Assembly: GCF_963678635.1 (NCBI RefSeq)
Contig: NC_087065.1
Span: 7,155,209 to 7,219,208 of the forward strand
Origin: Symsagittifera roscoffensis
Lineage: Eukaryota > Xenacoelomorpha > Acoela > Convolutidae
Direction: 5' to 3'
DNA length: 64,000 nucleotides
The position numbers and the translations under genes are program-made. Below are positions 1-10,398 of the stretch, one piece after another. Under the pieces are notes generated by a model. The model was given only the letters and a program-made list of their open reading frames with translations, was not told where the DNA came from and ran no database searches. Each line of letters opens with the position of its first letter. Position 1 is the first letter of the stretch.

Positions 1-1297
1 ACAATTAGCAGTACGTATCGAAACACTAGTTCGAAAAGCATACTCATTAAATACACACGACTATAAAAACACAAAAATGACAGAAATCTTAATGATGACC
101 TTAACACCTCAATTAAGGAAAATAGCAATAAAAAAGAGAGCATCCCATCCCTCCTCAATTCGAGAGCCCGATTTAGATTTTAGAAAACTAGTAGACAAAC
201 TAGAGCAAGCGGAATTCACAATGAAACTTGAAGAAACAGAAAATCTGAAATTACAATATATTAACCGAATTGATACAAATACCACAAATATCAACAATAT
301 ACAAGAATCAGATACAGACCTCGTTGAAAAAATCACTGAAATACTCAATATTTATGAAAAACACCCAAAATTTAAAGGCAAACCATCTTTCAAAAAATGG
401 TGTAATTATTGCCGACGATACGGACATAGTATTTCTGAATGTAGACAAAAACAACAGGACAATCAAAACAAACCTCAAAAATATAAAGAACCAAATAAAT
501 CATTCTATCAATACATGAAGAAAGACCAAAATCTACCAAACAAAAATGTATACAGCAACAACAGTTCAGGAAAACCACTTCCGAACAATACCAATTACAC
601 GAGAACCCAATCACCATATAACTCAAGTTATAGAGGAAGATCACCAGAACGAAGAAATACACAAAATTCGTCACAAAATCATTATAATCGACCAAATAGT
701 CGAAATAACTACTCCAGATCAAATTCAAATACAACACAATTTGTTTCTAGATCTAATTCCCAATCAAGGAATAAATACTATCCAAACAATCAATCACGAA
801 AGTCATCATATAATAGAAATAGAAACTACTCAAATAATCGCAATAGAAGTTATTCAAACAACCGAAACCAGAATTACCCGAACAATCGATCAAGGAATAA
901 CTCATATGACAGATCAAACTATAACAGACCAAACAATAATTATCAAAACAGATGACGAAATAATTCACAAAATCGACATTCAAGATATAATAATCGTCAT
1001 AGAAATTATTCCCAATCGCCACACAGAAAAAATAACCATTATAATAATTCTAACAATCGCCACAGAAGTAGTACACCTAAACATCAAAGACATATTAATC
1101 AAGTACAATCAAATCGAGAAACAACATCAGACCCCCCAGGTATTGATGACACAGGAAATAACGAACTACAACTAAATCAAATAAACTGTGAATCATCAGA
1201 TTCAGAACGTGATACAGAAAACACTATCTCCATAAATATGGTAGCAGTCGAAAATGACTACGAACCTATTATATATGAACAACCTTTTTCATCACAT
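1..1297 (+). repeat. Direct repeat, copy 1 of gag/protease junction
   Basis: By eye this block matches 3483-4779 without a difference. It starts inside gag at the window edge and stops matching abruptly after position 1297, where the partner continues into protease. A perfect 1.3-kb repeat spaced 3482 bases apart means either a very recent rearrangement between element copies or an assembly duplication. No LTR lies between the two copies. Confidence 0.95.
2..1297 (+). pseudogene. gag: Truncated gag fragment (C-terminal half, zinc knuckle, basic tail)
   Basis: The frame starting at base 2 encodes the C-terminal half of the gag protein found complete at 2649-4437. It includes the CCHC zinc knuckle and the Asn/Arg/Ser/Tyr-rich tail, and ends at a TGA at 953-955. 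After the TGA the same frame stays open toward protease until the repeat breaks at 1297. The 5' part lies outside the window. At the 3' side protease is lost and replaced by the leader of the next ORF. This is a rearranged fragment and not a working gene. Confidence 0.85.
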
Positions 1298-1355
1298 GGA
1301 ATCAACCAATTAGACACATCGATAATTACCTATTAACAGTCATTAAACGAAAAAA

Positions 1356-2639
1356 ATGAGCCAAACACACACTCCAAGTGAAGATAGTCCAGACGATGAC
1401 GATATCTACCCCTTCTTAGTAGATGCACCCGATAATAGAGGACAGCATGATCTTTGTAAGAACTTTCTTCTAAATGTGTTTGAACCCGGAATTAGCCCAT
1501 GTAAAACAGAGTTCCCAGATGTAAAAATAAAAAGACAGATTATTGATCACTATCTGAAAGATATATGTAACTTAACACAACAATACGGAATCTACACCAT
1601 AGAATTCAGCTCACCAAACCCGAATCACCGCAAATATGTAATTCAAACAGACAATCTTGATTTAGAATTTTCAAAAGTATTCTCAGAATATATAAAAAGC
1701 ATACAATATCATAACTCACAAAGAGCAAACTCCATATTTACTAATGAAGTTTTTGCAATAATATATAGTTATATTTCAATATTAGAAAATGAAAACCCAA
1801 TCCCGCATATCTCACCAAATGAGACATCCAAACATATAAAAGTACGACATGAAATCACACTATTTTCAACTTTTCTACATAGAATTAAAGAAAATTTCAC
1901 TAAAGATGAAGTTCCACAACATACAAAACATGACTTACAAAAAATTTTGGCATGGTTTATAATAGATTATTTCACACATAATATAGATTTAATTTCACAA
2001 GCAAGAAAAAATTTCAGACCCCAAAATTCAAACGATGATACCGCCATCACAGAACAATCAGACTACGTTTGGGACCCCGAATGGTGTCATTATGCATTCA
2101 TAAATATCCCACAATCAATCTCAAGTCAGGCAATAAGTACAATATCTTATGTAAGAGATTATGTAAGGGTAATACCATTATCCATTGATGCAACACCATT
2201 AAACTACAATACATTTTTACCCGATACGCGAAATAACAGTTTAAATTCGACCGTCATACACAATGAAAACCCAAATGGAACTAGGAACCTCACTCAACAA
2301 GATATTCAAACACCATCACACTTCATAAATGAAGAAATTGTCCAAACAACAACTACACAACAAAGTATTTCACCAATACGTCCAAATTTAACAACACCAA
2401 GAAATACAAACACTTCACTAGCACAAGTAACCTTACAATCAACCGTTAAACCTTCGGTTGCTCCAAAATATTCACAAATGGATTATCAAACATATAGACC
2501 CATGACAATACCGTCAAAAACACGCAGAACGTTCACAAGAAACACTTTTGCGGAACACAATTATAATTACGCACATTCATCAAAAACAAACTATCCCCCA
2601 CGAAAAAATAATAATAATCAGATAAGATCTCGATATTGA
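1356..2639 (+). CDS. Unknown 427-aa ORF upstream of gag
   Basis: This is an intact ORF from ATG to TGA that ends nine bases before the gag start. The N-terminus is acidic (a run of four Asp near residue 14). The middle (about residues 40-240) looks folded, with alternating hydrophobic and charged segments and several Trp and Cys. The last 150 residues are Thr/Ser/Asn/Pro-rich and end in a basic Arg/Lys tail. I recognise no domain. Its A/C-rich composition matches gag and pol, so it most likely belongs to the same element. It could be an accessory or matrix-like protein made from the genomic RNA. The alternative is that it was brought here by the rearrangement that duplicated gag. That it is open while pol and env are broken is notable. 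Confidence 0.6.
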   Translation: MSQTHTPSEDSPDDDDIYPFLVDAPDNRGQHDLCKNFLLNVFEPGISPCKTEFPDVKIKRQIIDHYLKDICNLTQQYGIYTIEFSSPNPNHRKYVIQTDNLDLEFSKVFSEYIKSIQYHNSQRANSIFTNEVFAIIYSYISILENENPIPHISPNETSKHIKVRHEITLFSTFLHRIKENFTKDEVPQHTKHDLQKILAWFIIDYFTHNIDLISQARKNFRPQNSNDDTAITEQSDYVWDPEWCHYAFINIPQSISSQAISTISYVRDYVRVIPLSIDATPLNYNTFLPDTRNNSLNSTVIHNENPNGTRNLTQQDIQTPSHFINEEIVQTTTTQQSISPIRPNLTTPRNTNTSLAQVTLQSTVKPSVAPKYSQMDYQTYRPMTIPSKTRRTFTRNTFAEHNYNYAHSSKTNYPPRKNNNNQIRSRY

Positions 2640-2648
2640 GATAACCCA

Positions 2649-4437
2649 ATGGCAACAACCAACTCAGTAAATTTTCAAACTAAATCACATCCTCCACAGG
2701 ATCGTAGTGAAAATTACCCATTCTTTCAACAGAATAAAAATAAAAAACAAGCATCTCATCAAACGGATTATCTATCCTCTGATGATGATTATTTACAACC
2801 AAATATATTTGCACCATACACTCAAGAATATCGTGGACAAGGAGTGCAGAAATCATACATATAATAGAATTTTTTCTCCACACCCAACAGATACACAAAA
2901 TCAACAACCAATACAAATGCAAAACCCAATTAATACACAATCTTTTCAACCAATTCAGCCACAAAACCCAATGATTACACACTCGTATCAACCAACACAA
3001 ATGCAAAATGAAATACCACTTCCATATTACCTTCAACAACACGAAATAACAAAAAATCAACTTTCAAAATTTTCACAAATGCCAAATGCCGCAGAATCAT
3101 TACAAATGACAATGAATCCATACCTTATGGGTGGATCATCAATAACATCAAACAAACCATTAATGGTATTCACAGGAACAGACCCTGAATATTCTGTAGA
3201 AGAGTATTTAAATGCAGTAACAGCAAATTTAATTTTAAATATAGGACCTGAACCAATTAATACGCCACTACATCAAAATTGGATACATCGACGCACAGCG
3301 TTGATACAGACAACCTTAGACGGCGCAGCCCAAAAATGGTTTTCAGTATTGCCTATAGAAATAAAATCAAATTGGAAAAGATTTACACAAGAATTTTCAA
3401 AAATGTTTGACTCCGAAAGAAACAAACAACAACAAAGAATTTTATGTAATGAAATTCGCAGATCACCAAATGAAACCATCAAACAATTAGCAGTACGTAT
3501 CGAAACACTAGTTCGAAAAGCATACTCATTAAATACACACGACTATAAAAACACAAAAATGACAGAAATCTTAATGATGACCTTAACACCTCAATTAAGG
3601 AAAATAGCAATAAAAAAGAGAGCATCCCATCCCTCCTCAATTCGAGAGCCCGATTTAGATTTTAGAAAACTAGTAGACAAACTAGAGCAAGCGGAATTCA
3701 CAATGAAACTTGAAGAAACAGAAAATCTGAAATTACAATATATTAACCGAATTGATACAAATACCACAAATATCAACAATATACAAGAATCAGATACAGA
3801 CCTCGTTGAAAAAATCACTGAAATACTCAATATTTATGAAAAACACCCAAAATTTAAAGGCAAACCATCTTTCAAAAAATGGTGTAATTATTGCCGACGA
3901 TACGGACATAGTATTTCTGAATGTAGACAAAAACAACAGGACAATCAAAACAAACCTCAAAAATATAAAGAACCAAATAAATCATTCTATCAATACATGA
4001 AGAAAGACCAAAATCTACCAAACAAAAATGTATACAGCAACAACAGTTCAGGAAAACCACTTCCGAACAATACCAATTACACGAGAACCCAATCACCATA
4101 TAACTCAAGTTATAGAGGAAGATCACCAGAACGAAGAAATACACAAAATTCGTCACAAAATCATTATAATCGACCAAATAGTCGAAATAACTACTCCAGA
4201 TCAAATTCAAATACAACACAATTTGTTTCTAGATCTAATTCCCAATCAAGGAATAAATACTATCCAAACAATCAATCACGAAAGTCATCATATAATAGAA
4301 ATAGAAACTACTCAAATAATCGCAATAGAAGTTATTCAAACAACCGAAACCAGAATTACCCGAACAATCGATCAAGGAATAACTCATATGACAGATCAAA
4401 CTATAACAGACCAAACAATAATTATCAAAACAGATGA
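2649..4437 (+). CDS. gag: Gag polyprotein, Ty3/gypsy type, with an early frameshift
   Basis: This is the structural protein that packages element RNA into particles. The likely start is the ATG at 2649. Its frame gives a plausible acidic N-terminus but closes at 2864, while the gag body is open in the next frame (ORF from 2707). The first 50 residues of that second frame are Lys/Ile/Asn-rich and look non-coding, so I infer a one-base frameshift near 2850. The body contains a Gln/Pro/Met-rich spacer and a Retrotrans_gag-type capsid domain with the Trp-Phe (AQKWF) and EFSKMF motifs (about 3160-3700). Next come a CX2CX4HX4C zinc knuckle (Cys codons 3883, 3892 and 3922, His 3907) and a long RS/NR/NY-rich nucleic-acid-binding tail. 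It ends at TGA 4435-4437. The 3' half is duplicated at 1-1297. Confidence 0.88.
4435..4437 (+). promoter_or_regulatory. Candidate readthrough stop between gag and protease
   Basis: TGA ends gag, and the same frame then stays open for 334 codons through the protease. The next codon is CGA. UGA followed by a C-starting codon of the CGG/CUA kind is a known leaky context, and MLV-like retroviruses make Gag-Pol by reading through one stop. The stop is present in both repeat copies, but these are too alike to count as independent evidence. A plain nonsense mutation would look the same. Confidence 0.45.
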
Positions 4438-5442
4438 CGAAATAATTCACAAAATCGACATTCAAGATATAATAATCGTCATAGAAATTATTCCCAATCG
4501 CCACACAGAAAAAATAACCATTATAATAATTCTAACAATCGCCACAGAAGTAGTACACCTAAACATCAAAGACATATTAATCAAGTACAATCAAATCGAG
4601 AAACAACATCAGACCCCCCAGGTATTGATGACACAGGAAATAACGAACTACAACTAAATCAAATAAACTGTGAATCATCAGATTCAGAACGTGATACAGA
4701 AAACACTATCTCCATAAATATGGTAGCAGTCGAAAATGACTACGAACCTATTATATATGAACAACCTTTTTCATCACATATATATGAAAATCAATTAGAA
4801 CTCCTTCACAATAATTATATTGAACCCATCCATTCCACACAAACGGCACAAGAAACTAACGAAATCAACACTACAAATCAATCCAATGAAAATGCCAAAA
4901 CAAAATGCTTGAATACAAATCACATCTATCAAAATATACAAAAAGAACAACCCAAAGAAAAAATTTGGACAATACCATTTCTTTTAGAAAGTCCAAGAAA
5001 CAAAGAATTTCAACCACCAGATCTTGAAATTGATTTTTTAATTGATTCAGGAGCAGAATCAAACATAATAAACATTCCCACATGGAATGAAATAAAAACA
5101 TTACACCCAAAACTAACACCTCTTGAAACCTCCAGTAAACTAGCAACAGCACAAGGATCAACATTGGTAAACTATGGAAAAATTCAATTATTTCTTAGAA
5201 CAATAGAGCAAAATAAAATTTTAAATAAACCATTTAAACAAATATTCCATATCACTGATATTAAACACAATATCATTGGAATACCATTTATTTCTAAATA
5301 TATACCAACAATCAACATTTTGAATACTAAAATACTAATCAAAGATAAATACACAAAAACAAAAGACACATCCCTAACATTTTTCCAAAGATTAAATAAA
5401 CAACCACCATTCTTTTCAAAATTTTATCCAATATATATATAA
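4438..5442 (+). CDS. pro: Basic linker and aspartic protease domain
   Basis: This frame is continuous with gag across the TGA. From 4438 it encodes more Arg/Asn/His-rich tail, then an acidic linker (first Met at 4720), then a retropepsin-like domain. The active-site motif is D-S-G at residues 109-111 counted from the Met at 4720, within a hydrophobic strand. A second strand with the NIIGIPF motif follows at about 184-190, the equivalent of the family's ILG motif. It would cleave Gag and Pol. The frame closes at 5442 with TAA. A third-frame stretch (about 5440-5525) carries plausible coding sequence toward RT, so the junction to pol has probably suffered an indel. Confidence 0.82.
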   Translation, partial: RNNSQNRHSRYNNRHRNYSQSPHRKNNHYNNSNNRHRSSTPKHQRHINQVQSNRETTSDPPGIDDTGNNELQLNQINCESSDSERDTENTISINMVAVENDYEPIIYEQPFSSHIYENQLELLHNNYIEPIHSTQTAQETNEINTTNQSNENAKTKCLNTNHIYQNIQKEQPKEKIWTIPFLLESPRNKEFQPPDLEIDFLIDSGAESNIINIPTWNEIKTLHPKLTPLETSSKLATAQGSTLVNYGKIQLFLRTIEQNKILNKPFKQIFHITDIKHNIIGIPFISKYIPTINILNTKILIKDKYTKTKDTSLTFFQRLNKQPPFFSKFYPIYI

Positions 5443-5513
5443 CCAACAAAGAAAACACCTGAAACCACTATCAGGAAACATATATAATTTTTCAATAAAA
5501 CAAGTTCACCAAT

Positions 5514-7073
5514 ATGATAAAAAAACAAAATAAACAACAACTCTATATGTCAGACTTTGAATTCAAACCTATCCATAAATTTTTCAAAATCACAATTTCA
5601 TCCATAAAATATTTGAAAAACTCGAATTCAGATATTATTTCGTTACATGTATACAATAATACACCCTATAAAGTAACATTACCCTTAGGACTTTTGGGAT
5701 ATTGCGAAACCAACGCTACGATATCACCAGTACACGAAAAAGCATACCGCGTAAATAATATACTCCAATTATTAGATATTTGTCAATCCACAATTCTTAA
5801 TGAAGAATTATCCATAAATAATATAATAAGTAATGAAAAAAGAAATACAGATTATTTCACAAAAACCCCATATTTCAAACCTACGTTCAACATAAATAAC
5901 TATACAGAGAATCAACAGAAATTTTTAACAATGTTTAACTCCCAACATTCACAAATAACACAAGACGAATTTGATAAGTTAGCCAAACAGCTAATAAAAT
6001 ATTCATCAGTCTATGCAACATCCAAATTTGATGTTGGCAAAATCAGTTCATCACTACATCTCCCATTAAAACCTGACGCAGTTTTCAAAAAACAAAGAGC
6101 AAGTAAAGTACCAATTCATTTACACGATAAAGTGAACAGATTACTCGATATGTTAGAACAATACAAAATTATATCACCGGTAAACAAAGAAGAACAACCA
6201 AAAGTTAACACATTTATCAACCCTGTTATCATCCTAGCAAAAGGAGAATCATTAAAATTAGTTCTAGACGCTAGATATCTCAATTCACTAATAGACGAAT
6301 CAAAATGCAATTGGCCTATTGAACCAATACAAGTTATTTTAACAAAAATAAACGGAAAATACTTTACAACCGCAGATTTGAATAGTGCATATAATCAAAT
6401 GCCACTAGATGAACAATCGCGACGCTTAACACAATTTGTTATTGGAAATCAGCAATATGAATTCAACCGCCTATTCTATGGAATATCCATAGGACCAGCA
6501 GCATTTTCAGCTTTTATGAGCAAAATTTTTAGACCACTAATACTCAAGAAAAACGCAATCACCTATTTAGACGATGTTTTTATGCAATCACAGACAAAAG
6601 AAGAAATGTTTAATGTTTTAGAACACTATCACAAAATACTTCAGAACGAAAATCTGAAGGCCGCCCCCGATGAATCACACTTCTTTTTAACACGAGTTAA
6701 ATTCTTAGGACACAATATAGAAAGAAAAACAATCACTCCATTAAAATCACGCATTGATGCTATTCAGAAGCTCCAACCACCAACAAACAAAAAGGAAATC
6801 CAAGAATTCCTTGGAATGTTAAATTTTTTAAGCAAATATGTCTATAAAATGCAATTATACCTAAGACCATTCTATAATATGCTTAGACAACAAAATAATT
6901 TTGAATGGAAAACAGAACATCAAGCACGATTTGAAGAAATTAAAAAACTCTTAACTGAACAAATTCGAATACAATTCCAGATCCAAATCAACCATTCTAT
7001 GCAATGTGCGATGCTTCGAATTTTGGCATCGGCGCAGCATTATTACAATCACACAATGGCACAAACAAAATGA
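5514..7073 (+). CDS. pol: Reverse transcriptase (Ty3/gypsy), frameshifted at its end
   Basis: This is RNA/DNA-dependent DNA polymerase. Palm motifs are all in order: the first catalytic Asp in TADLNSAYNQMPLDE at residue 288, the LFYGISIGPAAF block, and YLDD at 351-354 with the catalytic Asp pair. The RT thumb and connection follow (the EFLGMLNFLSKYV motif and the LRPFYNMLRQ segment). About 170 residues precede the RT core. The frame opens at 5499 after a stop, so the ATG at 5514 is a convenience start and the native protein was probably joined to protease. Near 6965-6985 the frame is lost: the last 30 residues are out of frame relative to RNase H, which resumes in another frame. That indel alone would abolish full Pol. 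Confidence 0.93.
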   Translation: MIKKQNKQQLYMSDFEFKPIHKFFKITISSIKYLKNSNSDIISLHVYNNTPYKVTLPLGLLGYCETNATISPVHEKAYRVNNILQLLDICQSTILNEELSINNIISNEKRNTDYFTKTPYFKPTFNINNYTENQQKFLTMFNSQHSQITQDEFDKLAKQLIKYSSVYATSKFDVGKISSSLHLPLKPDAVFKKQRASKVPIHLHDKVNRLLDMLEQYKIISPVNKEEQPKVNTFINPVIILAKGESLKLVLDARYLNSLIDESKCNWPIEPIQVILTKINGKYFTTADLNSAYNQMPLDEQSRRLTQFVIGNQQYEFNRLFYGISIGPAAFSAFMSKIFRPLILKKNAITYLDDVFMQSQTKEEMFNVLEHYHKILQNENLKAAPDESHFFLTRVKFLGHNIERKTITPLKSRIDAIQKLQPPTNKKEIQEFLGMLNFLSKYVYKMQLYLRPFYNMLRQQNNFEWKTEHQARFEEIKKLLTEQIRIQFQIQINHSMQCAMLRILASAQHYYNHTMAQTK

Positions 7074-7702
7074 ATCTTATATCAGCAAATTCTCGAGTAT
7101 TCACTCAATCAGAGCTACGAATCTCAACTCTAATGAGAGAATGTACAGCCATAAAATATACACTAACAGAATATGAATTTCTGATACTTGGATCAAAACA
7201 TCCAACAGTTCTATTCACAGATCACAAACCAATCATTTTTCTCTTTACACAAAAATCTAATCCAAACCACCGAGTTTATAGATTTCAATTAATTCTAATG
7301 AAATTCCCAAACTTACATATAGTTTGGACAGCAGGAAAGAATCTTGCATTACCAGACACTTTAAGTCGAAATACACCACCTGAATTACTTACACGTAAAA
7401 CTACAGTTGAAATACCCAAAAATATAAAATTTTACCTTGCAGAAAACGAAACATCACCCCGACTAGAATGCAAATATGCAGTAAAAACTGACGTTGAACA
7501 ATCACAAATAAATAATCTACAACACTTCCCACTTTATTTAGATTGCCAAAATAACCACTACGAAGTTGATCTACTCGGAACATCAACTTTTAAACCAATT
7601 CCATATTCACAATGGATAAAAAATAACACCCAACAAAAAAGAGTAAAACAACACCCGCATAAAAAATACTTTTTTCCGTTAATTGAAAAAAAATCTAACT
7701 GA
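7004..7702 (+). CDS. pol: RNase H domain of Pol, in shifted frame
   Basis: This degrades the RNA strand of the RNA:DNA hybrid. It reads in a different frame from RT, overlapping its out-of-frame tail. Catalytic acidic residues are visible at D3 (CDAS), E46 (MRECTAI), D73 (LFTDHKP) and D118 (LPDTLSRN). This is the usual gypsy RNase H pattern, including the HIVWTAGKNLALPD block that closes the domain. The residues after about 125 are the tether toward integrase. The ATG is not a natural start, since the domain begins a few codons upstream in this frame. The frame closes at 7702 with TGA, while coding resemblance continues in the next frame. Confidence 0.9.
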   Translation: MCDASNFGIGAALLQSHNGTNKMNLISANSRVFTQSELRISTLMRECTAIKYTLTEYEFLILGSKHPTVLFTDHKPIIFLFTQKSNPNHRVYRFQLILMKFPNLHIVWTAGKNLALPDTLSRNTPPELLTRKTTVEIPKNIKFYLAENETSPRLECKYAVKTDVEQSQINNLQHFPLYLDCQNNHYEVDLLGTSTFKPIPYSQWIKNNTQQKRVKQHPHKKYFFPLIEKKSN

Positions 7703-8070
7703 TAAAATAAATTTATCAGGACCGCAAACAAACAATTCAAAATACACAACAAATCAAGTTTTTGACCTCCATGACCCACTTGATACAATTCCTTTATCTA
7801 AATTAGAAATAAAACATTTTTCTCCCCCCAACAGATAAAATTATAATTAATACTTTGAAACAATATCAAAATCTTGACCCAATAATTAGACAACTAAAAT
7901 CATGGCACAAATATAAAACTAAACCCGTAAAGGCAGATACAACAATATTAGGAAATAAAACACTCCTCCGATATTTTCGAAAATCTAATAATACAACAAT
8001 AATGAAAACACAGACCTTCTAGAATACCAATTAAATGAATCTACAGTTCCCTGTCTCCCTTTAAGTATGA
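7703..8070 (+). pseudogene. pol: Broken linker between RNase H and integrase
   Basis: No single frame spans this stretch. One frame continues from RNase H to a TAA near 7837. A second is open to about 8020 and encodes a Tyr/Gln/Lys-rich linker of the kind normally preceding the integrase zinc finger. A third leads into the integrase after a TGA at 8068-8070. At least two further indels are implied. No separate gene is seen here. Confidence 0.6.
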
Positions 8071-9573
8071 TTCTCGCATACACAAAACATTAAAGGACAC
8101 TCTGGATCAGAGAAAACATATTCAAATTTCATACAAAACTTTTATTTTCCAAATGCACCAATTTGGATAAAAGTACTATGCAATGATTGTATAGTATGTC
8201 AGCTAAATAAACCTTATCCAAATCAAAAACAAATAGCACAAAAACAAGACTTTAAAGGACAAAGTTTGTACTTTAACCACCGTATTTCATTTGATACAAA
8301 AGGACCAATTTCACCATCATCCGAAGGAAACTCCTACATTATGGTAATTGTTGACGCATATACACATTATGTAGCACTTAACCCAGTACCACATTGTAAC
8401 GCTTATTACGCTTACACAACACTTTATGAACACTGGATAGCCAAATTCGGACTACCAGAAATTTTAGTTACAGACAACGGTACGGAATTCATAAATAATT
8501 AAATCATCACACTATGTCATTTATATAACATCAAACACAAACCACGTACATCTCACGCACCTTGGACAAACGGCTTAGTCGAAGGTATGAACCGTTCACT
8601 ACAAGAATACCTTAGATGTATCATCAATGGAAATGATACAAAATACACCGAATGGTCAGCAGATGTAAAACTATTTCCCTTAGCATATAATTCACAAATC
8701 ACGACAACTCCAGGAATGTCACCATATGAAATGGTTTTTAATCAAAAGCCACGCAAACCAATTATGTTTACAGCAAACTCTCATAAAAATGCACAAAGTC
8801 ATTGCCAACCGAATAAAGACTCAATTTGTTATAACCTACCTTTACACACACACGATGAAATTCATTTTCATCACCCACAAATTCTTAAATTAGCCTCCGG
8901 TACACACACCGAATGGATTTTAAACAGAGATAAAAAACACAATGAAATTTACCAAAAAGTAACAAAAAAGTTGTTACAAAGGCAAAACATTAATGAACAA
9001 ATAAATTCACGCTTTACACCAGCCTCCGATTTAAAAATTGGAACATTTGTTTTAATACCCAATTTTAACACTCAAAAAGGAATCTTTAAAAAATTACAAC
9101 CCCTTCGTAAAGGACCATACCAAATAATTGCCAAACCCACTGTTGTCACATATAAAATCACCGACTCAGACAAAAAAGAATTTGTTCAACATCGAAACAA
9201 TCTATTACCTTATTACCCAAAAGAATACGCACTACGCGAACAAACTCAATTATATTCTTTCACAGGTTTAAAAGTTATTCAAAATAACCCACATACGGAG
9301 AATAAAACAAAAGAACAATATGACATTCATCTCGAAAATCAAAATAAAAAATCAACTTCAACAAAAAACAATACAAAAAAGCTAGATCAGAATATACCTC
9401 AAAAAGAAAGAAAAAATAGAAAATTGACAGAAAAAATAATACCCCAAGAACAAATCGACAAATCAGAACATAGAGAGTCATCACGACTTAGAAATCAACC
9501 ACGTAAAAACTATAAAACATTCATCCTACAATCTAAAATATTAAAGAAAGTCGAATTTCAAAAACAGCTTTAA
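8071..9573 (+). pseudogene. int: Integrase with one nonsense codon
   Basis: This inserts element DNA into the host chromosome. The HHCC zinc finger is present: His at 8077, GHSG shortly after, and Cys-X2-Cys in the CNDC motif near 8180. The catalytic triad is complete: Asp in SFDTKGP (8293), Asp in VTDNGTEF (8473) and Glu in NGLVEG (8581), exactly 35 codons after the second Asp. A TAA at 8500-8502 interrupts the core between the last two, with the frame unchanged on both sides. This looks like a single-base change in an otherwise well-preserved gene. Downstream is a GPY/F-type module (KGPYQII near 9110) and a basic Lys/Asn-rich tail. No chromodomain is evident. Confidence 0.9.
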
Positions 9574-10167
9574 ATTTATATTTCATAATCTTTGCACCTC
9601 TGAAATATTTTGAACTTTCATTTTTCAAAATAACATGCTGACAAACACGCAGCGACTCTAGTTCATAATTAGCCAATAGGATTCATCCAATCCGTCACCT
9701 TCTCTAACTATAGCACAAATCAACTAGACGAACGATATTAAAACTCCAGGCATATCTATAACTATAACTTTGCGACCTCCAGGTCAACAATAAGCAAACC
9801 ATTCTAACTTGACAACTAAAATAAATATCACCATGATATCATAACCCTCCCTTATCTAATAAACCAAAGATCAACAATATTTCCCCAACTCAGACCTCAA
9901 ATACCCCCCAAACAAATATGTTAAATTAGCCTAAAGTAAAAGAACGACCATTTTAATTAGCCTTAAGTATAAAAATCTCAAAAATACCCCAGATCATTTG
10001 ACAAATAAAAATGAAGAAAAAGAAGACCTCCCGATCACCATAAAATTTGCCCCCAACAACTTTTCACAAAACTCAACCCACTTGTCAAAAAACCAATAAA
10101 TAATTCGACCACACTTGAAAATTGCCTCAAACACCAAAAAATATTCGATCGAGAAGCCATTTCTTAA
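9574..10167. other. Non-coding spacer after integrase
   Basis: About 590 bases without a usable frame. Composition is still A/C-rich on the plus strand, so it belongs to the element. It may hold the acceptor or leader for the downstream accessory ORFs, but I see no clear signal. Confidence 0.6.
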
Positions 10168-10398
10168 ATGCTCTTCTCTCGACCAGTCAACATAATTCTT
10201 AACATTCTCATAAACTTTTTAACGATATTTAAACTTTTAATCATATTTCTTTTTGATACCTTTGAATCTTTTGTAATAATCTTAATCATTTTTTGCAATA
10301 TTTTTTTAATTTTCTATTCCATATTTGAACTATACCTCCAACTTTCGAAAGCTATTGACTATATCCACAGGTACGATTCACAAAACTTATCTAAATGA
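10168..10398 (+). CDS. Small double-spanning membrane protein (76 aa)
   Basis: Unrecognised. Residues about 7-28 and 32-57 are almost entirely Ile/Leu/Phe/Val and would form two membrane helices, followed by a short polar C-terminus. The stop overlaps the start of the next ORF in an ATGA motif. Its place between integrase and the envelope-like gene, and the pairing with a second two-helix ORF, suggest accessory membrane proteins of the element, possibly viroporin-like. AT-rich DNA can yield hydrophobic ORFs by chance, so confidence is moderate. Confidence 0.4.
   Translation: MLFSRPVNIILNILINFLTIFKLLIIFLFDTFESFVIILIIFCNIFLIFYSIFELYLQLSKAIDYIHRYDSQNLSK

Noticed and set aside
546-1175. 209-codon ORF overlapping gag (also at 4028-4657)
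   Set aside because: Ile/Thr/His-rich translation of the gag tail in the wrong frame. The real frame has the RS/NR-rich tail.
2707-2850. Gag start at the ATG at 2707
   Set aside because: The first 50 codons in that frame are Ile/Lys/Asn-rich and unlike gag. The other frame from 2649 is more protein-like, so a frameshift near 2850 is the better reading.
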